Notes under the pieces: generated by a model
Databases searched by the model: none
Told to the model about the DNA's origin: nothing
What the model saw: the letters and a program-made list of their open reading frames with translations, nothing else
Program-made: the position numbers and the translations under genes
In this document: positions 35,386 to 44,346 of the stretch, in pieces
How positions within the stretch are numbered: the first letter of the stretch is position 1
How the letters are laid out: each line of letters begins with the position of its first letter
Source of the DNA: Afifella marina DSM 2698
GTDB lineage: Bacteria > Pseudomonadota > Alphaproteobacteria > Rhizobiales > Afifellaceae
Direction: 5' to 3'
NCBI RefSeq assembly: GCF_900102695.1
Contig: NZ_FMVW01000003.1
Location: 347,664 to 411,663, forward strand
DNA: 64,000 bases

Positions 35386-35859
35386 GTGAGCCTCGGATCC
35401 GACGTCCAGCTCTTGCACGAGGCGCCCTTCTTCAGGGGCTTCGATGAGGATCATCTGCGCTTGATCGCGTTCTCGGCGGAAAGCCGGCATGTGCGCAAAG
35501 ACGAGGTCGTCGTAGAAGCGGGGCGCCCGCAGCATTCGGCCTATCTCGTCAGTGACGGTCTGCTCCTTGCGCGCAGCGACCGCCGGGGCGGCGCGGAAGA
35601 GGGACGACCGGCGCGGCGCTTCGAGCGAGGCGCCCTCATCGGCGATCTCGCGCTCATCACGGAAATGAAGGCGCACGCGACCATCGTCGCGGCGGAAAAT
35701 TCCAGCGTGCTGCAGATCCGCCGATCGATGTTCAAGCGGCTTCTGGACGAATATCCCGATATCGCCGAAGCCTTGCGCGATAAGCTGACGGAAGGGCTTG
35801 CCGACACGGTCGAGGAGATCAAGCGGGCCGGGCTCCGCCTCGGCGCGGCGGGATCGTAA
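35386..35859 (+). CDS. stand-alone cyclic-nucleotide-binding domain protein
   Basis: The 157-residue product consists of one CAP-type cNMP-binding domain: FFRGFDEDHLRLIAFSAESRHVRKDEVVVEAGRPQHSAYLVSDGLL, then the phosphate-binding-cassette region around FERGALIGDLALITEMKAHATIVAAENSSVLQIRRSMFKRLLDEYP. No helix-turn-helix follows; the protein ends in a helix after EALRDKLTEGLADTVEEIKRAG. It therefore cannot bind DNA as Crp does and may act by protein contacts. The cassette lacks a clear RTA/RSA arginine, so binding of cAMP or cGMP is uncertain. GTG start, nine bases after the CenR-like gene, suggesting a shared transcript. Confidence 0.82.
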   Translation: MSLGSDVQLLHEAPFFRGFDEDHLRLIAFSAESRHVRKDEVVVEAGRPQHSAYLVSDGLLLARSDRRGGAEEGRPARRFERGALIGDLALITEMKAHATIVAAENSSVLQIRRSMFKRLLDEYPDIAEALRDKLTEGLADTVEEIKRAGLRLGAAGS

Positions 35860-35880
35860 GCCCTTCGTATTCGGGATGTT

Positions 35881-36684
35881 TCAGGCTTCGGCGAAGGTCG
35901 CGATCACGGGCACGTGATCGGAGGGGCGTTCCCAGCCGCGCGCTTCCTTGATGACCTTGATGCCCTGCGCCCGGGCGGCCATATCGGCTGCCGCCCAGAT
36001 ATGGTCGAGACGTCGTCCTCGGTTCGAGGCTTCCCAATTGGGCGAGCGATAGCTCCACCAGGTGAAGAGCTTCTCTTCCGGCGGTACGAAGCGGCGCATG
36101 ACGTCGACCCACGGCCCGGCCGCCTGGAAGCGTAGAAGACCCTCCGTCTCGACGGGCGTGTGGCTCACCACTTTCAGGAGCTGGCGGTGCGACCACACAT
36201 CGGTCTCGAGCGGGGCGATGTTGAGATCCCCGACCAGGATGGAGCCCGGCTGCGCCAGCCTTTCTGCGGCCTGCGTCAATTCCTCGATGAAGGCGAGCTT
36301 GTGGGCGAATTTCACGTTCTTGTCCGGATCCGGCTCGTCGCCGCCCGCCGGGACGTAGAAATTGTGCAAGGTCACGCGTTGCTGACCGGATTCGACCTTC
36401 GCCTCGATGTGGCGGCAGTCGATGCGGTCGCAGAAATGATTGCGATCGACGCCGAAGAGGGGGCGGCGCGAGACGATGGCGACGCCGTTGTAGCCCTTCT
36501 GCCCGGAGAGGGCGAGGTGGGGGTAGCCCGCCTCGCGGAACGCCTTCTCCGGAAAGAGAGCGTCGGGGCATTTGGTTTCCTGCAGGCAGAGCACATCCGG
36601 TTGATGCTCGGCAAGAAACTGCAGAATGAGACCGATGCGCAGGCGCACCGAATTGATGTTCCAGGTGGCGATTGAGAGTGACAT
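35881..36684 (-). CDS. xthA: exodeoxyribonuclease III
   Basis: XthA is an AP endonuclease and 3'-5' exonuclease in base-excision repair. The 267-residue protein has the full set of motifs: SIATWNINSVRLR at the N terminus, LCLQETKCPD (catalytic Glu), YNGVAIVSRRP, VGDLNIAP (Asp/Asn pair), WWSYRS, RLDHIWA and SDHVPVIATF (Asp-His). It is convergent with the cyclic-nucleotide-binding gene (21 bases apart) and downstream of lolA on the same strand, but a strong hairpin lies between it and lolA, so it probably has its own promoter. Confidence 0.96.
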   Translation of the reverse strand: MSLSIATWNINSVRLRIGLILQFLAEHQPDVLCLQETKCPDALFPEKAFREAGYPHLALSGQKGYNGVAIVSRRPLFGVDRNHFCDRIDCRHIEAKVESGQQRVTLHNFYVPAGGDEPDPDKNVKFAHKLAFIEELTQAAERLAQPGSILVGDLNIAPLETDVWSHRQLLKVVSHTPVETEGLLRFQAAGPWVDVMRRFVPPEEKLFTWWSYRSPNWEASNRGRRLDHIWAAADMAARAQGIKVIKEARGWERPSDHVPVIATFAEA

Positions 36685-36981
36685 CTCTTCCGAGTGGCCT
36701 GCCGTGACACGGAAATCCAGTCGCTGTGCGCGAGGTCAACAGGAAAGCCCAGAACTTTTCTGAAATAGAAAGGCGCCCAAGCGTGGAGCCTGGGCGCCTT
36801 CGCGGGAACGAACCGGATAAAATCCGGCTGATCAGACCCGAGCGAGACGGGGGGCGTTGTATCGGCCGGGTCGATCTCCGCGGCGGAGAGATGGGGCTTC
36901 TTGTCGCTGAGACAACCCCAGCTTCCGACACAAAGATTTGTAGCCTGAAAGAAAGGCGAAAAAAATATCTCTCAGAAAGAT
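36685..36981 (-). other. lolA-xthA intergenic region, possible structured 3' RNA
   Basis: This 297-base gap follows lolA and precedes xthA on the minus strand. It contains the strong hairpin annotated at 36770-36800 and a smaller perfect one, CCGGAT-AAA-ATCCGG, at 36813-36827. The part nearest lolA is AT-rich. No ORF with family features is present on either strand. It may be a long structured 3' UTR of lolA or a small RNA; the sequence cannot distinguish these. Confidence 0.4.
36770..36800 (-). terminator. rho-independent terminator downstream of lolA
   Basis: AAGGCGCCCA (36770-36779) and TGGGCGCCTT (36791-36800) form a perfect 10-bp stem around an 11-base loop. Read on the minus strand the stem is followed by the T-rich TTTCTATTTC, as expected for intrinsic termination of leftward transcripts from lolA. 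Confidence 0.8.
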
Positions 36982-37629
36982 TTAATCGCCGAGAGATCGC
37001 TCGCGGGCGCGGTTGGTGACGCCGCTGTAGTTGATCTTGAAAAGCTCCGGTGAAAGGGGTCGGCCAGTCTCCACATTGTAGAGGGCGACCGTGGTATCGA
37101 GCCCCTGTGCGTCACGCACTGTCCACTGGCGAAGCTCGTACGTGGACGGATCGAAAAACAATGTGAGCGTCCCACCGCCGAACTGCGCATCGTCGACCAC
37201 CACCACTTGGATCAGATCGGATTCGACCTGTACGCCCCGCACCCGGCTCGACTTGGCGAGATTGAGCTGATCGTCGAGGAGGAATTTGAGCGGCGTTTTG
37301 GACAGGGGCCACAAATCGTCGGTCTTCATGCTCGCATCGCGCACGAGCACCGATTTGCCGTCCGACTTCACCTTCAGCTTGGAGGGCGGGTCATAGTCGA
37401 AGAGGATGCGCCCGGGGCGCTCGATATAGAACTTGCCCTGGCTCTTCTCGCCCGTCGGGCCGAACTGGATGAATTCGCCATGCATCGTCTTGAGATTGGC
37501 GAGCTTGGCCGAGATGGACGCCAAGGCCTGCTGCTGGTCTGCGGTGAAGGCAAAGGCGGATCCGGCGGCCAGGCCGAGCGCCACGACGCCGACGGCCATG
37601 GTGGCGAGTGTCTTCGATAAAATGCGCAT
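36982..37629 (-). CDS. lolA: outer-membrane lipoprotein carrier protein LolA
   Basis: LolA shuttles lipoproteins across the periplasm from the LolCDE exporter to the outer membrane. The 215-residue protein has a signal peptide (MRILSKTLATMAVGVVALGLAAGSAFAF) and the incomplete beta-barrel domain with MHGEFIQFGPTGEKSQGKFYIERPGRILFDYDPPSKLKVKSDGKSV and DLWPLSKTPLKFLLDD. The start at 37629 is preceded by GGAGGATCTG. The longer open frame reaching 37746 overlaps ftsK. LolB is not nearby, as usual in alphaproteobacteria. It lies downstream of ftsK on the same strand with an 85-base gap. Confidence 0.94.
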   Translation of the reverse strand: MRILSKTLATMAVGVVALGLAAGSAFAFTADQQQALASISAKLANLKTMHGEFIQFGPTGEKSQGKFYIERPGRILFDYDPPSKLKVKSDGKSVLVRDASMKTDDLWPLSKTPLKFLLDDQLNLAKSSRVRGVQVESDLIQVVVVDDAQFGGGTLTLFFDPSTYELRQWTVRDAQGLDTTVALYNVETGRPLSPELFKINYSGVTNRARERSLGD

Positions 37630-37714
37630 CAGATCCTCCAAGGATCGGAAAGGTCGGGACGGAGAATGTCGGGCATGAAAACGGTAAGACCAGCCAAACG
37701 TGGCGGAAATCCGC

Positions 37715-40207
37715 TCAGGCGGCGTCCTCCCCGACCAGGATCTCACGCTTTCCGGCGTGGTTGGCCGCGCTGATCAGCCCTTCGTTTTCCATGCGTTCGA
37801 TAATGGAAGCGGCGCGGTTGTAGCCGATCGAAAGCCGCCTCTGGACGTAACTGGTCGAGGCCTTGCGGTCGCGCAAGACGATGGCGACCGCCTTGTCGTA
37901 GATGTCGTTGGAATCGTCGGAGCCGGCGAGCGCATCCCAGCCGGATTCGCCTTCCGCTTCCTCGTCGGTGATGGCGTCGCGATAATCCGGCACGCCCTGT
38001 CCCTTCAGATGCGCCACCACCTCTTCGACCTCCTCGTCGCTGACGAAGGGGCCGTGCACGCGCTGAATGCGGCCGCCGCCGGCCATGAAGAGCATATCGC
38101 CCTGGCCGAGAAGCTGTTCGGCGCCCTGCTCGCCGAGGATGGTGCGCGAATCGATCTTCGAGGTGACCTGGAAGGAGACGCGGGTCGGGAAGTTCGCCTT
38201 GATCGTGCCGGTGATGACGTCGACCGAGGGGCGCTGCGTCGCCATGATGACGTGGATGCCGGCGGCACGGGCCATCTGGGCAAGCCGCTGCACGGCGCCT
38301 TCGATCTCCTTGCCCGCCACGATCATGAGATCGGCCATCTCGTCGATGATGACGACGATATAGGGCATGGGCTCGAGCTCGAGTTCCTCGGTCTCGAAGA
38401 TCGCCTCGCCCGAATCGTGGTCGAAGCCGGTCTGCACCGTGCGGCGAATCACTTCGCCCTTCTTCTTTGCCGTGGCAATGCGCTGATTGAAGCCGTCGAT
38501 GTTTCTGACGCCCACCTTCGACATCTGCTTGTAGCGCTCTTCCATCTCGCGGACGGTCCATTTGAGCGCGACGACCGCCTTCTTCGGATCGGTGACGACG
38601 GGGGTGAGGAGGTGCGGGACGCCGTCATAGACGGAGAGTTCGAGCATCTTCGGGTCGATCAGGATGAGGCGGCACTGCTCGGGCGTCAGCCTGTAGAGGA
38701 TCGAGAGGATCATCGTGTTGATCGACACCGACTTGCCGGATCCCGTGGTGCCGGCGACCAGAAGGTGAGGCATCTTGGCGAGATCGGTGATGACGGGTTC
38801 GCCGCCGATCGTCTTGCCGAGTGCCAGCGCCAGGCGCGCCCGGCTTTTCTCAAAGTCGACCGAGCCGAGGATCTCTTTCAGCAACACCATCTCGCGGCGT
38901 GCATTCGGCAATTCGATGCCGATGACGTTGCGTCCGGGAACCACTGCGACACGCGCTGCAATGGCGCTCATGGAGCGGGCGATATCGTCGGCGAGACCGA
39001 TGACGCGCGAAGATTTGATGCCGGGGGCGGGTTCCAGCTCGTAAAGCGTCACCACCGGGCCGGGGCGAACATTGATGATTTCGCCGCGCACGCCGAAATC
39101 TTCCAGGACACCTTCGAGAGCGCGGGCGTTCTTTTCGAGGGCGGCGGGGTCGTGGTTGAGGCTGCCCTTGGGGTCCGGATCGGTGAGCATGTGCAGGGGC
39201 GGGTGCTCGTAACTGTCCGACGGCAGAAGCGACGGCTGCGATTCGCGTTTGGCGCGACGGCTCGGTTTCAGCTTCGGCGCCGGCGCCGTGACGAGCGAGG
39301 AGGCCTGTGGCTCCTCGTAGGTTTCTTCGTTGTCGTAATCTTCTTCCTCATAGGCGTCGAACGGCGTGTCGCTCGCGGCCAGCGAGGGCTCGTGGCGGGT
39401 CCCGGCGATGGTGGCCGGGCGCTCGGAACGTTCCAGCGCTGCACGAACGGCGCGGTGTGACCCACGACGCAGACCGCGGCTGACCGCAGACAGCGCTGAA
39501 AAGCCGTGATGCATGACAAAGCCCGCGACCACGGAGAGGCCGCCGCGAGGCGCATCCTCATCGGAAAGGTCGATGTCATCCTCGTCCTCGGCCTCATCGA
39601 GGGCTGCGGGGGTGTTCATCGGCGCGTAGGCCGTGTCGCCGATCGGACGGGATCTTGCGGCTGCAAAGAGAAGGCCAAGGCCGATGCCGGTCGCCAGAAC
39701 GCCGATTGCTGCGCGCATGCCGATGACGAGAGGATCGCCAAAAATCCAGGTCGGCAGGCGCAGCATGATGTCGCCGACGGCGCCGCCGATACCGATCGGG
39801 AGAGGCCATGATTGCGGCACCGGCAGGCAGGCGAGCGCGAGGGAAGTGACGGCCGTGCCCGCAAGCCAGAAGCCGAGCTGCTGAAAGGGCTGGGCGGGGA
39901 CACGCATGCGCAGGAGCGCCAGCGCCAGGAGAGCCGGCGGCAGGAGTAGCGCGATGATGCCGAGCCCGAAGAACTGCATGGCGAGGTCGGCGAAGTTCGC
40001 CCCCCATGCGCCGAGCAGATTGCCCACAGGCGCATCCGTGATGTTCGAGAGGCTCGGATCTGCGACCTTCCAGGTGGCCAGAGAAAGCACCATCATCGCC
40101 AGCAAGAGGAAGAGCACGAAGCCTCCCAGCTGCACGATGCGCCGAACCGCCATACGACGGAGGGCATAGGTGGAATGGAAAAACTCGCTGCTTGCGCCGA
40201 AGGCCAT
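37715..40207 (-). CDS. ftsK: DNA translocase FtsK
   Basis: FtsK anchors at the division septum and pumps chromosome ends through the closing septum, activating XerCD recombination. The 830-residue protein has an N-terminal membrane domain with about four segments (IVQLGGFVLFLLLAMMVLSLATW first), an acidic linker, the motor domain with Walker A LLVAGTTGSGKSVSINTMI near residue 465, ILIDPKMLELSVYDGVPHLLTPVVTDPKKA and VVIIDEMADLMIV (Walker B), and the C-terminal winged-helix gamma domain with SYVQRRLSIGYNRAASIIERMENEGLIS. A perfect CtrA box lies 55 bases upstream. Confidence 0.97.
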   Translation of the reverse strand: MAFGASSEFFHSTYALRRMAVRRIVQLGGFVLFLLLAMMVLSLATWKVADPSLSNITDAPVGNLLGAWGANFADLAMQFFGLGIIALLLPPALLALALLRMRVPAQPFQQLGFWLAGTAVTSLALACLPVPQSWPLPIGIGGAVGDIMLRLPTWIFGDPLVIGMRAAIGVLATGIGLGLLFAAARSRPIGDTAYAPMNTPAALDEAEDEDDIDLSDEDAPRGGLSVVAGFVMHHGFSALSAVSRGLRRGSHRAVRAALERSERPATIAGTRHEPSLAASDTPFDAYEEEDYDNEETYEEPQASSLVTAPAPKLKPSRRAKRESQPSLLPSDSYEHPPLHMLTDPDPKGSLNHDPAALEKNARALEGVLEDFGVRGEIINVRPGPVVTLYELEPAPGIKSSRVIGLADDIARSMSAIAARVAVVPGRNVIGIELPNARREMVLLKEILGSVDFEKSRARLALALGKTIGGEPVITDLAKMPHLLVAGTTGSGKSVSINTMILSILYRLTPEQCRLILIDPKMLELSVYDGVPHLLTPVVTDPKKAVVALKWTVREMEERYKQMSKVGVRNIDGFNQRIATAKKKGEVIRRTVQTGFDHDSGEAIFETEELELEPMPYIVVIIDEMADLMIVAGKEIEGAVQRLAQMARAAGIHVIMATQRPSVDVITGTIKANFPTRVSFQVTSKIDSRTILGEQGAEQLLGQGDMLFMAGGGRIQRVHGPFVSDEEVEEVVAHLKGQGVPDYRDAITDEEAEGESGWDALAGSDDSNDIYDKAVAIVLRDRKASTSYVQRRLSIGYNRAASIIERMENEGLISAANHAGKREILVGEDAA

Positions 40208-40261
40208 GGGAGATCGTTCGTCCCTGCGTTGGTGGACTTCCGCGACAATAGGCGGGGTGGG

Positions 40262-40278
40262 TTAAACGCTTGTTAACC
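40262..40278 (-). promoter_or_regulatory. CtrA full box upstream of ftsK
   Basis: TTAAACGCTTGTTAACC contains an exact TTAA-N7-TTAA pattern (half-sites at 40262-40265 and 40273-40276), with the second half extended to TTAACC as in many CtrA sites. It lies 55 bases before the ftsK start. ftsK is a cell-cycle gene reported under CtrA control in other alphaproteobacteria, so the match is functionally sensible. Confidence 0.65.
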
Positions 40279-40309
40279 AGACCGGCCGGGAACGATCCTC
40301 AAAAGAAAA

Positions 40310-40334
40310 CGGCCCGGGCGTGACGCCCGGGCCG
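40310..40334 (-). terminator. rho-independent terminator of the amtB1 operon
   Basis: CGGCCCGGGCG and CGCCCGGGCCG form a perfect 11-bp stem with a TGA loop. Read leftward, the stem is followed by TTTTCTTTT. It lies 26 bases beyond the amtB1 stop. Confidence 0.88.
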
Positions 40335-40359
40335 CATCGCAGAGTGCTTTGAGTGGAAC

Positions 40360-41712
40360 TTAGACGCGCTGCGAGCCGACGCCGAATTCCGGGTAGGCTT
40401 CGACGCCGATTTCCACCGCGTCGAGACCCAGCGCCTCTTCTTCCTCGCTGACCCTGAGGCCGACGGTGAATTTGAGGGCGAGCCAGATAACGGTGCTGAC
40501 GACGACGCAGAAGACGCCGATCGAGGCGATGCCGATCGCCTGGGTGACGTAATTCGTATCGGCATTCGACAGCGGCACGATGATCGTTCCCCAGATGCCG
40601 GCGACGAGGTGCACCGGAATGGCGCCCACGACGTCGTCGATCTTCAGCTTGTCGAGAAGCGGCACGACCAGCACCACGATGAGGCCACCGACGGCGCCGA
40701 CGAAGAGAGCGGTCGGCACGGAGGGGGCGAGCGGTTCGGCGGTGATCGAGACGAGACCGGCGAGGGCGCCGTTGAGGGCCATCGTCACGTCGACCTTCTT
40801 GTAAACGACTTGGGTCAGGATCATCGCCACCACGACGCCGGAAGCGGCGGCGAGGTTGGTGTTGACGAAGATGCGCGAGATCGCCGAGGCGTTTTCGAAG
40901 CCGTCAAGGGCGAGCTGGGAACCGCCGTTGAAGCCGAACCAGCCGAGCCAGAGGATGAAGGTGCCGAGCGTGGCGAGCGGGATCGAGGAGCCCGGGAAAG
41001 GATGCACGGCGCCGTTCGGGCCGAACTTACCGCGACGAGCGCCGAGAATGACCGCGCCGGTCAGGGCACACCAGCCGCCGACGGAGTGGACGAGCGTGGA
41101 ACCCGCAAAGTCGGAGAAGCCCATCTCCGAAAGCCAGCCACCGCCCCACTGCCAGGAACCGGTGATCGGATAGATGATGCCGGTCAGGATCACCGTGAAG
41201 ATCATGAACGGCCAGAGCTTGATGCGCTCGGCGAGCGTGCCTGAGACGATGGAGGCCGCGGTGGCGCAGAACACCATCTGGAAGAACCAGTCGGACGCGG
41301 CCGCATAATCGCCGCTCGTCTCACTGGCCGGATCCGGGATCGCCTTCGGGATCGGAACGCCGAAATAGCCGCCGTCCACGTTCATGTACATGAGGTTGTA
41401 GCCGATCACCCAGAACATCAGGCCCGCGACCGAGTAGAGGCCGATGTTCTTGAGGCACTGCATGGAGACGTTCTTGGACCGTACGAGCCCCGCCTCCAGC
41501 ATGGCGAAGCCCGCCGCCATCCACATCACGAGGAAGCCCGTGACGAGGAAGGAAAACGTGTTGAAGGTGAAAGCGATAGCCGCCGCGTCGGCGGCCGGAG
41601 CAGCCTCGGCCGCAGGCGCTGCAGCGTCCTGTGCCAGGGCCGGCTGCACGGCGGCGATCGCGGCAATGGCCGCAATCGCCGGCACCGCCTTAAGCCAGTG
41701 TTTGTTCTTCAT
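40360..41712 (-). CDS. ammonium transporter, Amt family (copy 1)
   Basis: Amt proteins are trimeric channels that conduct ammonium/ammonia and are gated by GlnK. The 450-residue protein has a signal peptide (KAVPAIAAIAAIAAVQPALAQ), an Ala/Pro-rich linker and about 11 membrane segments. The twin pore histidines are present in GSTLVHSVGG and IPVHLVAG, and the conserved Asp in SDFAGS. The wording GSWQWGGGWLSEMGFSDFAGSTLVHSVGGWCAL matches a subfamily distinct from E. coli AmtB, so it is not a recent copy of the neighbouring channel gene. Start 41712 gives a normal signal peptide. It lies 35 bases after glnK1. Confidence 0.93.
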   Translation of the reverse strand: MKNKHWLKAVPAIAAIAAIAAVQPALAQDAAAPAAEAAPAADAAAIAFTFNTFSFLVTGFLVMWMAAGFAMLEAGLVRSKNVSMQCLKNIGLYSVAGLMFWVIGYNLMYMNVDGGYFGVPIPKAIPDPASETSGDYAAASDWFFQMVFCATAASIVSGTLAERIKLWPFMIFTVILTGIIYPITGSWQWGGGWLSEMGFSDFAGSTLVHSVGGWCALTGAVILGARRGKFGPNGAVHPFPGSSIPLATLGTFILWLGWFGFNGGSQLALDGFENASAISRIFVNTNLAAASGVVVAMILTQVVYKKVDVTMALNGALAGLVSITAEPLAPSVPTALFVGAVGGLIVVLVVPLLDKLKIDDVVGAIPVHLVAGIWGTIIVPLSNADTNYVTQAIGIASIGVFCVVVSTVIWLALKFTVGLRVSEEEEALGLDAVEIGVEAYPEFGVGSQRV

Positions 41713-41747
41713 GAAGTGTCCCTCTCTCCCGTTCTCCGACGTCATTG

Positions 41748-42158
<411 letters not shown>

Positions 42159-42173
42159 TTACGGGGCTTTCTC

Positions 42174-42189
42174 TACAAGCCGCGTGCCA
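42174..42189 (-). promoter_or_regulatory. sigma-54 promoter of glnK1-amtB1
   Basis: On the minus strand the sequence reads TGGCACGCGGCTTGTA. This matches the TGGCACG-N4-TTGCW consensus with the correct GG-to-GC spacing and one mismatch, T for C in the -12 element. It would start transcription near 42162, giving a leader of about 75 bases before glnK1. glnK-amtB operons are classically RpoN/NtrC dependent. Confidence 0.75.
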
Positions 42190-42398
42190 GAATCGGGAAC
42201 AATTTGCTAAGTGCCGTGAGTCACTTACGGATTCCCCACAATCTGGAGCAGTTTGCAGGGCGCGCTGCGAGAAATGCCTATGAAATGTGCAAAATTGCAG
42301 TTTTGCCCAAAGCCGCGCCAGCGAATGCGGCAGCGGGGCGGCGTAAAGACGGCGGAAGAGAGTAGAGAGCTATGCCTCTTCGCGGAGGGCAAAATAAA

Positions 42399-42421
42399 AC
42401 CCGGCCGCAGCGCGGCCGGGT
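42399..42421 (-). terminator. rho-independent terminator of the amtB2 operon
   Basis: ACCCGGCCGC and GCGGCCGGGT form a perfect 10-bp stem with an AGC loop; leftward the stem is followed by TTTTATTTTG. It lies 26 bases past the amtB2 stop. Confidence 0.88.
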
Positions 42422-42446
42422 CGCTCAATAACTCGGATGTGGGTGC

Positions 42447-43754
42447 TTACTGAACCACTTCACCATGGAGATTGACGTCGAGACCCTCGGTTTCGACTTC
42501 CGGCGAGACCCGCGTGCCGACCGTGATATCGATGACTTTCAGGATCACGAACGAGCAGATGGCCGTCCAGGCGATCGTTGCTGCGATACCGTAGACCTGC
42601 GTCATCACCTGGCCGGCATTGCCTTCGATGAGGCCCGGCGTGCCGCCGATCGCTTCACGGGCGAAGACGCCGGTCAGAAGTGCTCCGACGATGCCGCCGA
42701 CGGCGTGCACGCCGAAGGCGTCGAGCGAATCGTCATAGCCGAGCATCGGCTTCAGCCACACCACCGCCCCCAGGCAGACGAGGCCGGCGGCAGCGCCGAT
42801 GATGAGCGCCCCTGTCGGATCGACGAAGCCCGAGGCCGGCGTGATGGCGACGAGGCCAGCCACGGCGCCGGAAATGATGCCGAGGACGCTTGGCTTGCCG
42901 CGCAGCGCCCATTCACCGAACATCCAGGCAAGCGCTGCGGTCGCCGTCGCGATCTGGGTGACGGCCATCGCCATGCCGGCAGTGCCGTTGGCGGCAAGCG
43001 CGGAACCCGCGTTGAAGCCGAACCAGCCGACCCACAGCAGCGAAGCGCCGATGATCGACAGGACGAGGTTGTGCGGCGCCATGTTCTCCGAGCCGAAGCC
43101 GCGGCGCTTGCCGAGGACGAGGGCTGCCACCAGGCCGGCGACACCGGCATTGACGTGAACGACCGTGCCGCCCGCGAAGTCGAGCACGCCCGCATTGGCG
43201 AGGAAGCCGCCGCCCCAGACCCAGTGGGTGACGGGGGCATAAACGATCAGGCTCCACAGGCCGATGAACCACAACATGGCCGAGAACTTCATGCGATCGG
43301 CGAAGGCGCCGGTGATGAGAGCCGGCGTGATGATCGCAAAAGTCATCTGGAAGGTCATGAAGACCGTCTCGGGGATGGTGCCGGTCAAGGCGTCGCTGCC
43401 GACGCCGGCGAGCAGCACTTTCGACAGGCCGCCGACATATGCGTTGAAGGCGCCCCCGTCGGTGAAGGCCAGAGAATAGCCGCACACCATCCACAGAACC
43501 GTCGCCAGGCAGCAGATGGCGAAGCTCTGCATGGCCGTCGCCAGAACGTTCTTCTTGCGCACCATGCCGCCGTAAAACAAGGCGAGCCCGGGTATCGTCA
43601 TCATCAGCACGAGTGCGGTCGATGTCAGCATCCAGGCGGTGTCGCCGCTGTCGAGGGCCGGCTCGGTCGCGTCCTGTGCCCAACTCGGCTCAGCAGCGAG
43701 CAAGGCAAAGGCGCCGATCAGGCCCGCCCCCCATAAAATTCCCCGCTTGTTCAT
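42447..43754 (-). CDS. amtB: ammonium transporter AmtB (copy 2, canonical type)
   Basis: This 435-residue channel is close to the E. coli AmtB type. It has a signal peptide (GILWGAGLIGAFALLAAEPSWAQ), then MLTSTALVLMMTIPGLALFYGGMVRKKNVL, THWVWGGGFLANAGVLDFAGGTVVHVNAGVAGLV with the pore Asp and first His, and DAFGVHAVGGIVGALLTGVFA with the second His. The C-terminal tail VGTRVSPEVETEGLDVNLHGE matches the GlnK-binding region. It follows glnK2 by 32 bases. The amtB symbol is better justified here than for copy 1. Confidence 0.95.
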   Translation of the reverse strand: MNKRGILWGAGLIGAFALLAAEPSWAQDATEPALDSGDTAWMLTSTALVLMMTIPGLALFYGGMVRKKNVLATAMQSFAICCLATVLWMVCGYSLAFTDGGAFNAYVGGLSKVLLAGVGSDALTGTIPETVFMTFQMTFAIITPALITGAFADRMKFSAMLWFIGLWSLIVYAPVTHWVWGGGFLANAGVLDFAGGTVVHVNAGVAGLVAALVLGKRRGFGSENMAPHNLVLSIIGASLLWVGWFGFNAGSALAANGTAGMAMAVTQIATATAALAWMFGEWALRGKPSVLGIISGAVAGLVAITPASGFVDPTGALIIGAAAGLVCLGAVVWLKPMLGYDDSLDAFGVHAVGGIVGALLTGVFAREAIGGTPGLIEGNAGQVMTQVYGIAATIAWTAICSFVILKVIDITVGTRVSPEVETEGLDVNLHGEVVQ

Positions 43755-43786
43755 TGACTGTCCTCTCTCCCAAAAGCCTGTTGCCG

Positions 43787-44206
<420 letters not shown>

Positions 44207-44346
44207 CTATCGACGCTCCCGCAACGATGCGTGCTGCGGCATAATGCTTGAGCATTCGCCGCGTCGAAGGGCAGGGGTTTCCTGCGTTTTGGAGAGGGGA
44301 GAGACGCGATCCGCGCCCTCAGGCGCGTCAATTGCCTAAGAAAGCA

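Noticed and set aside
35905..35920. Other CACGTG occurrences (for example 35911, 58190, 9286) as parS
   Set aside because: They lack the flanking TTT/AAA arms of parS and lie far from parAB, inside other genes.
36726..37019. 97-codon plus-strand frame in the lolA-xthA gap
   Set aside because: It spans the terminator hairpin and runs into lolA antisense; no start site or family match.
37700..39460. 586-codon plus-strand frame opposite ftsK
   Set aside because: Antisense shadow of the FtsK motor domain; composition bias explains the length.
44219..44240. Possible sigma-54 promoter upstream of glnK2 (GCAACGATGCGTGCTG on the plus strand)
   Set aside because: The reverse complement has CAGCACG and TTGC but the GG-GC spacing is one base too long and the -24 element lacks GG.
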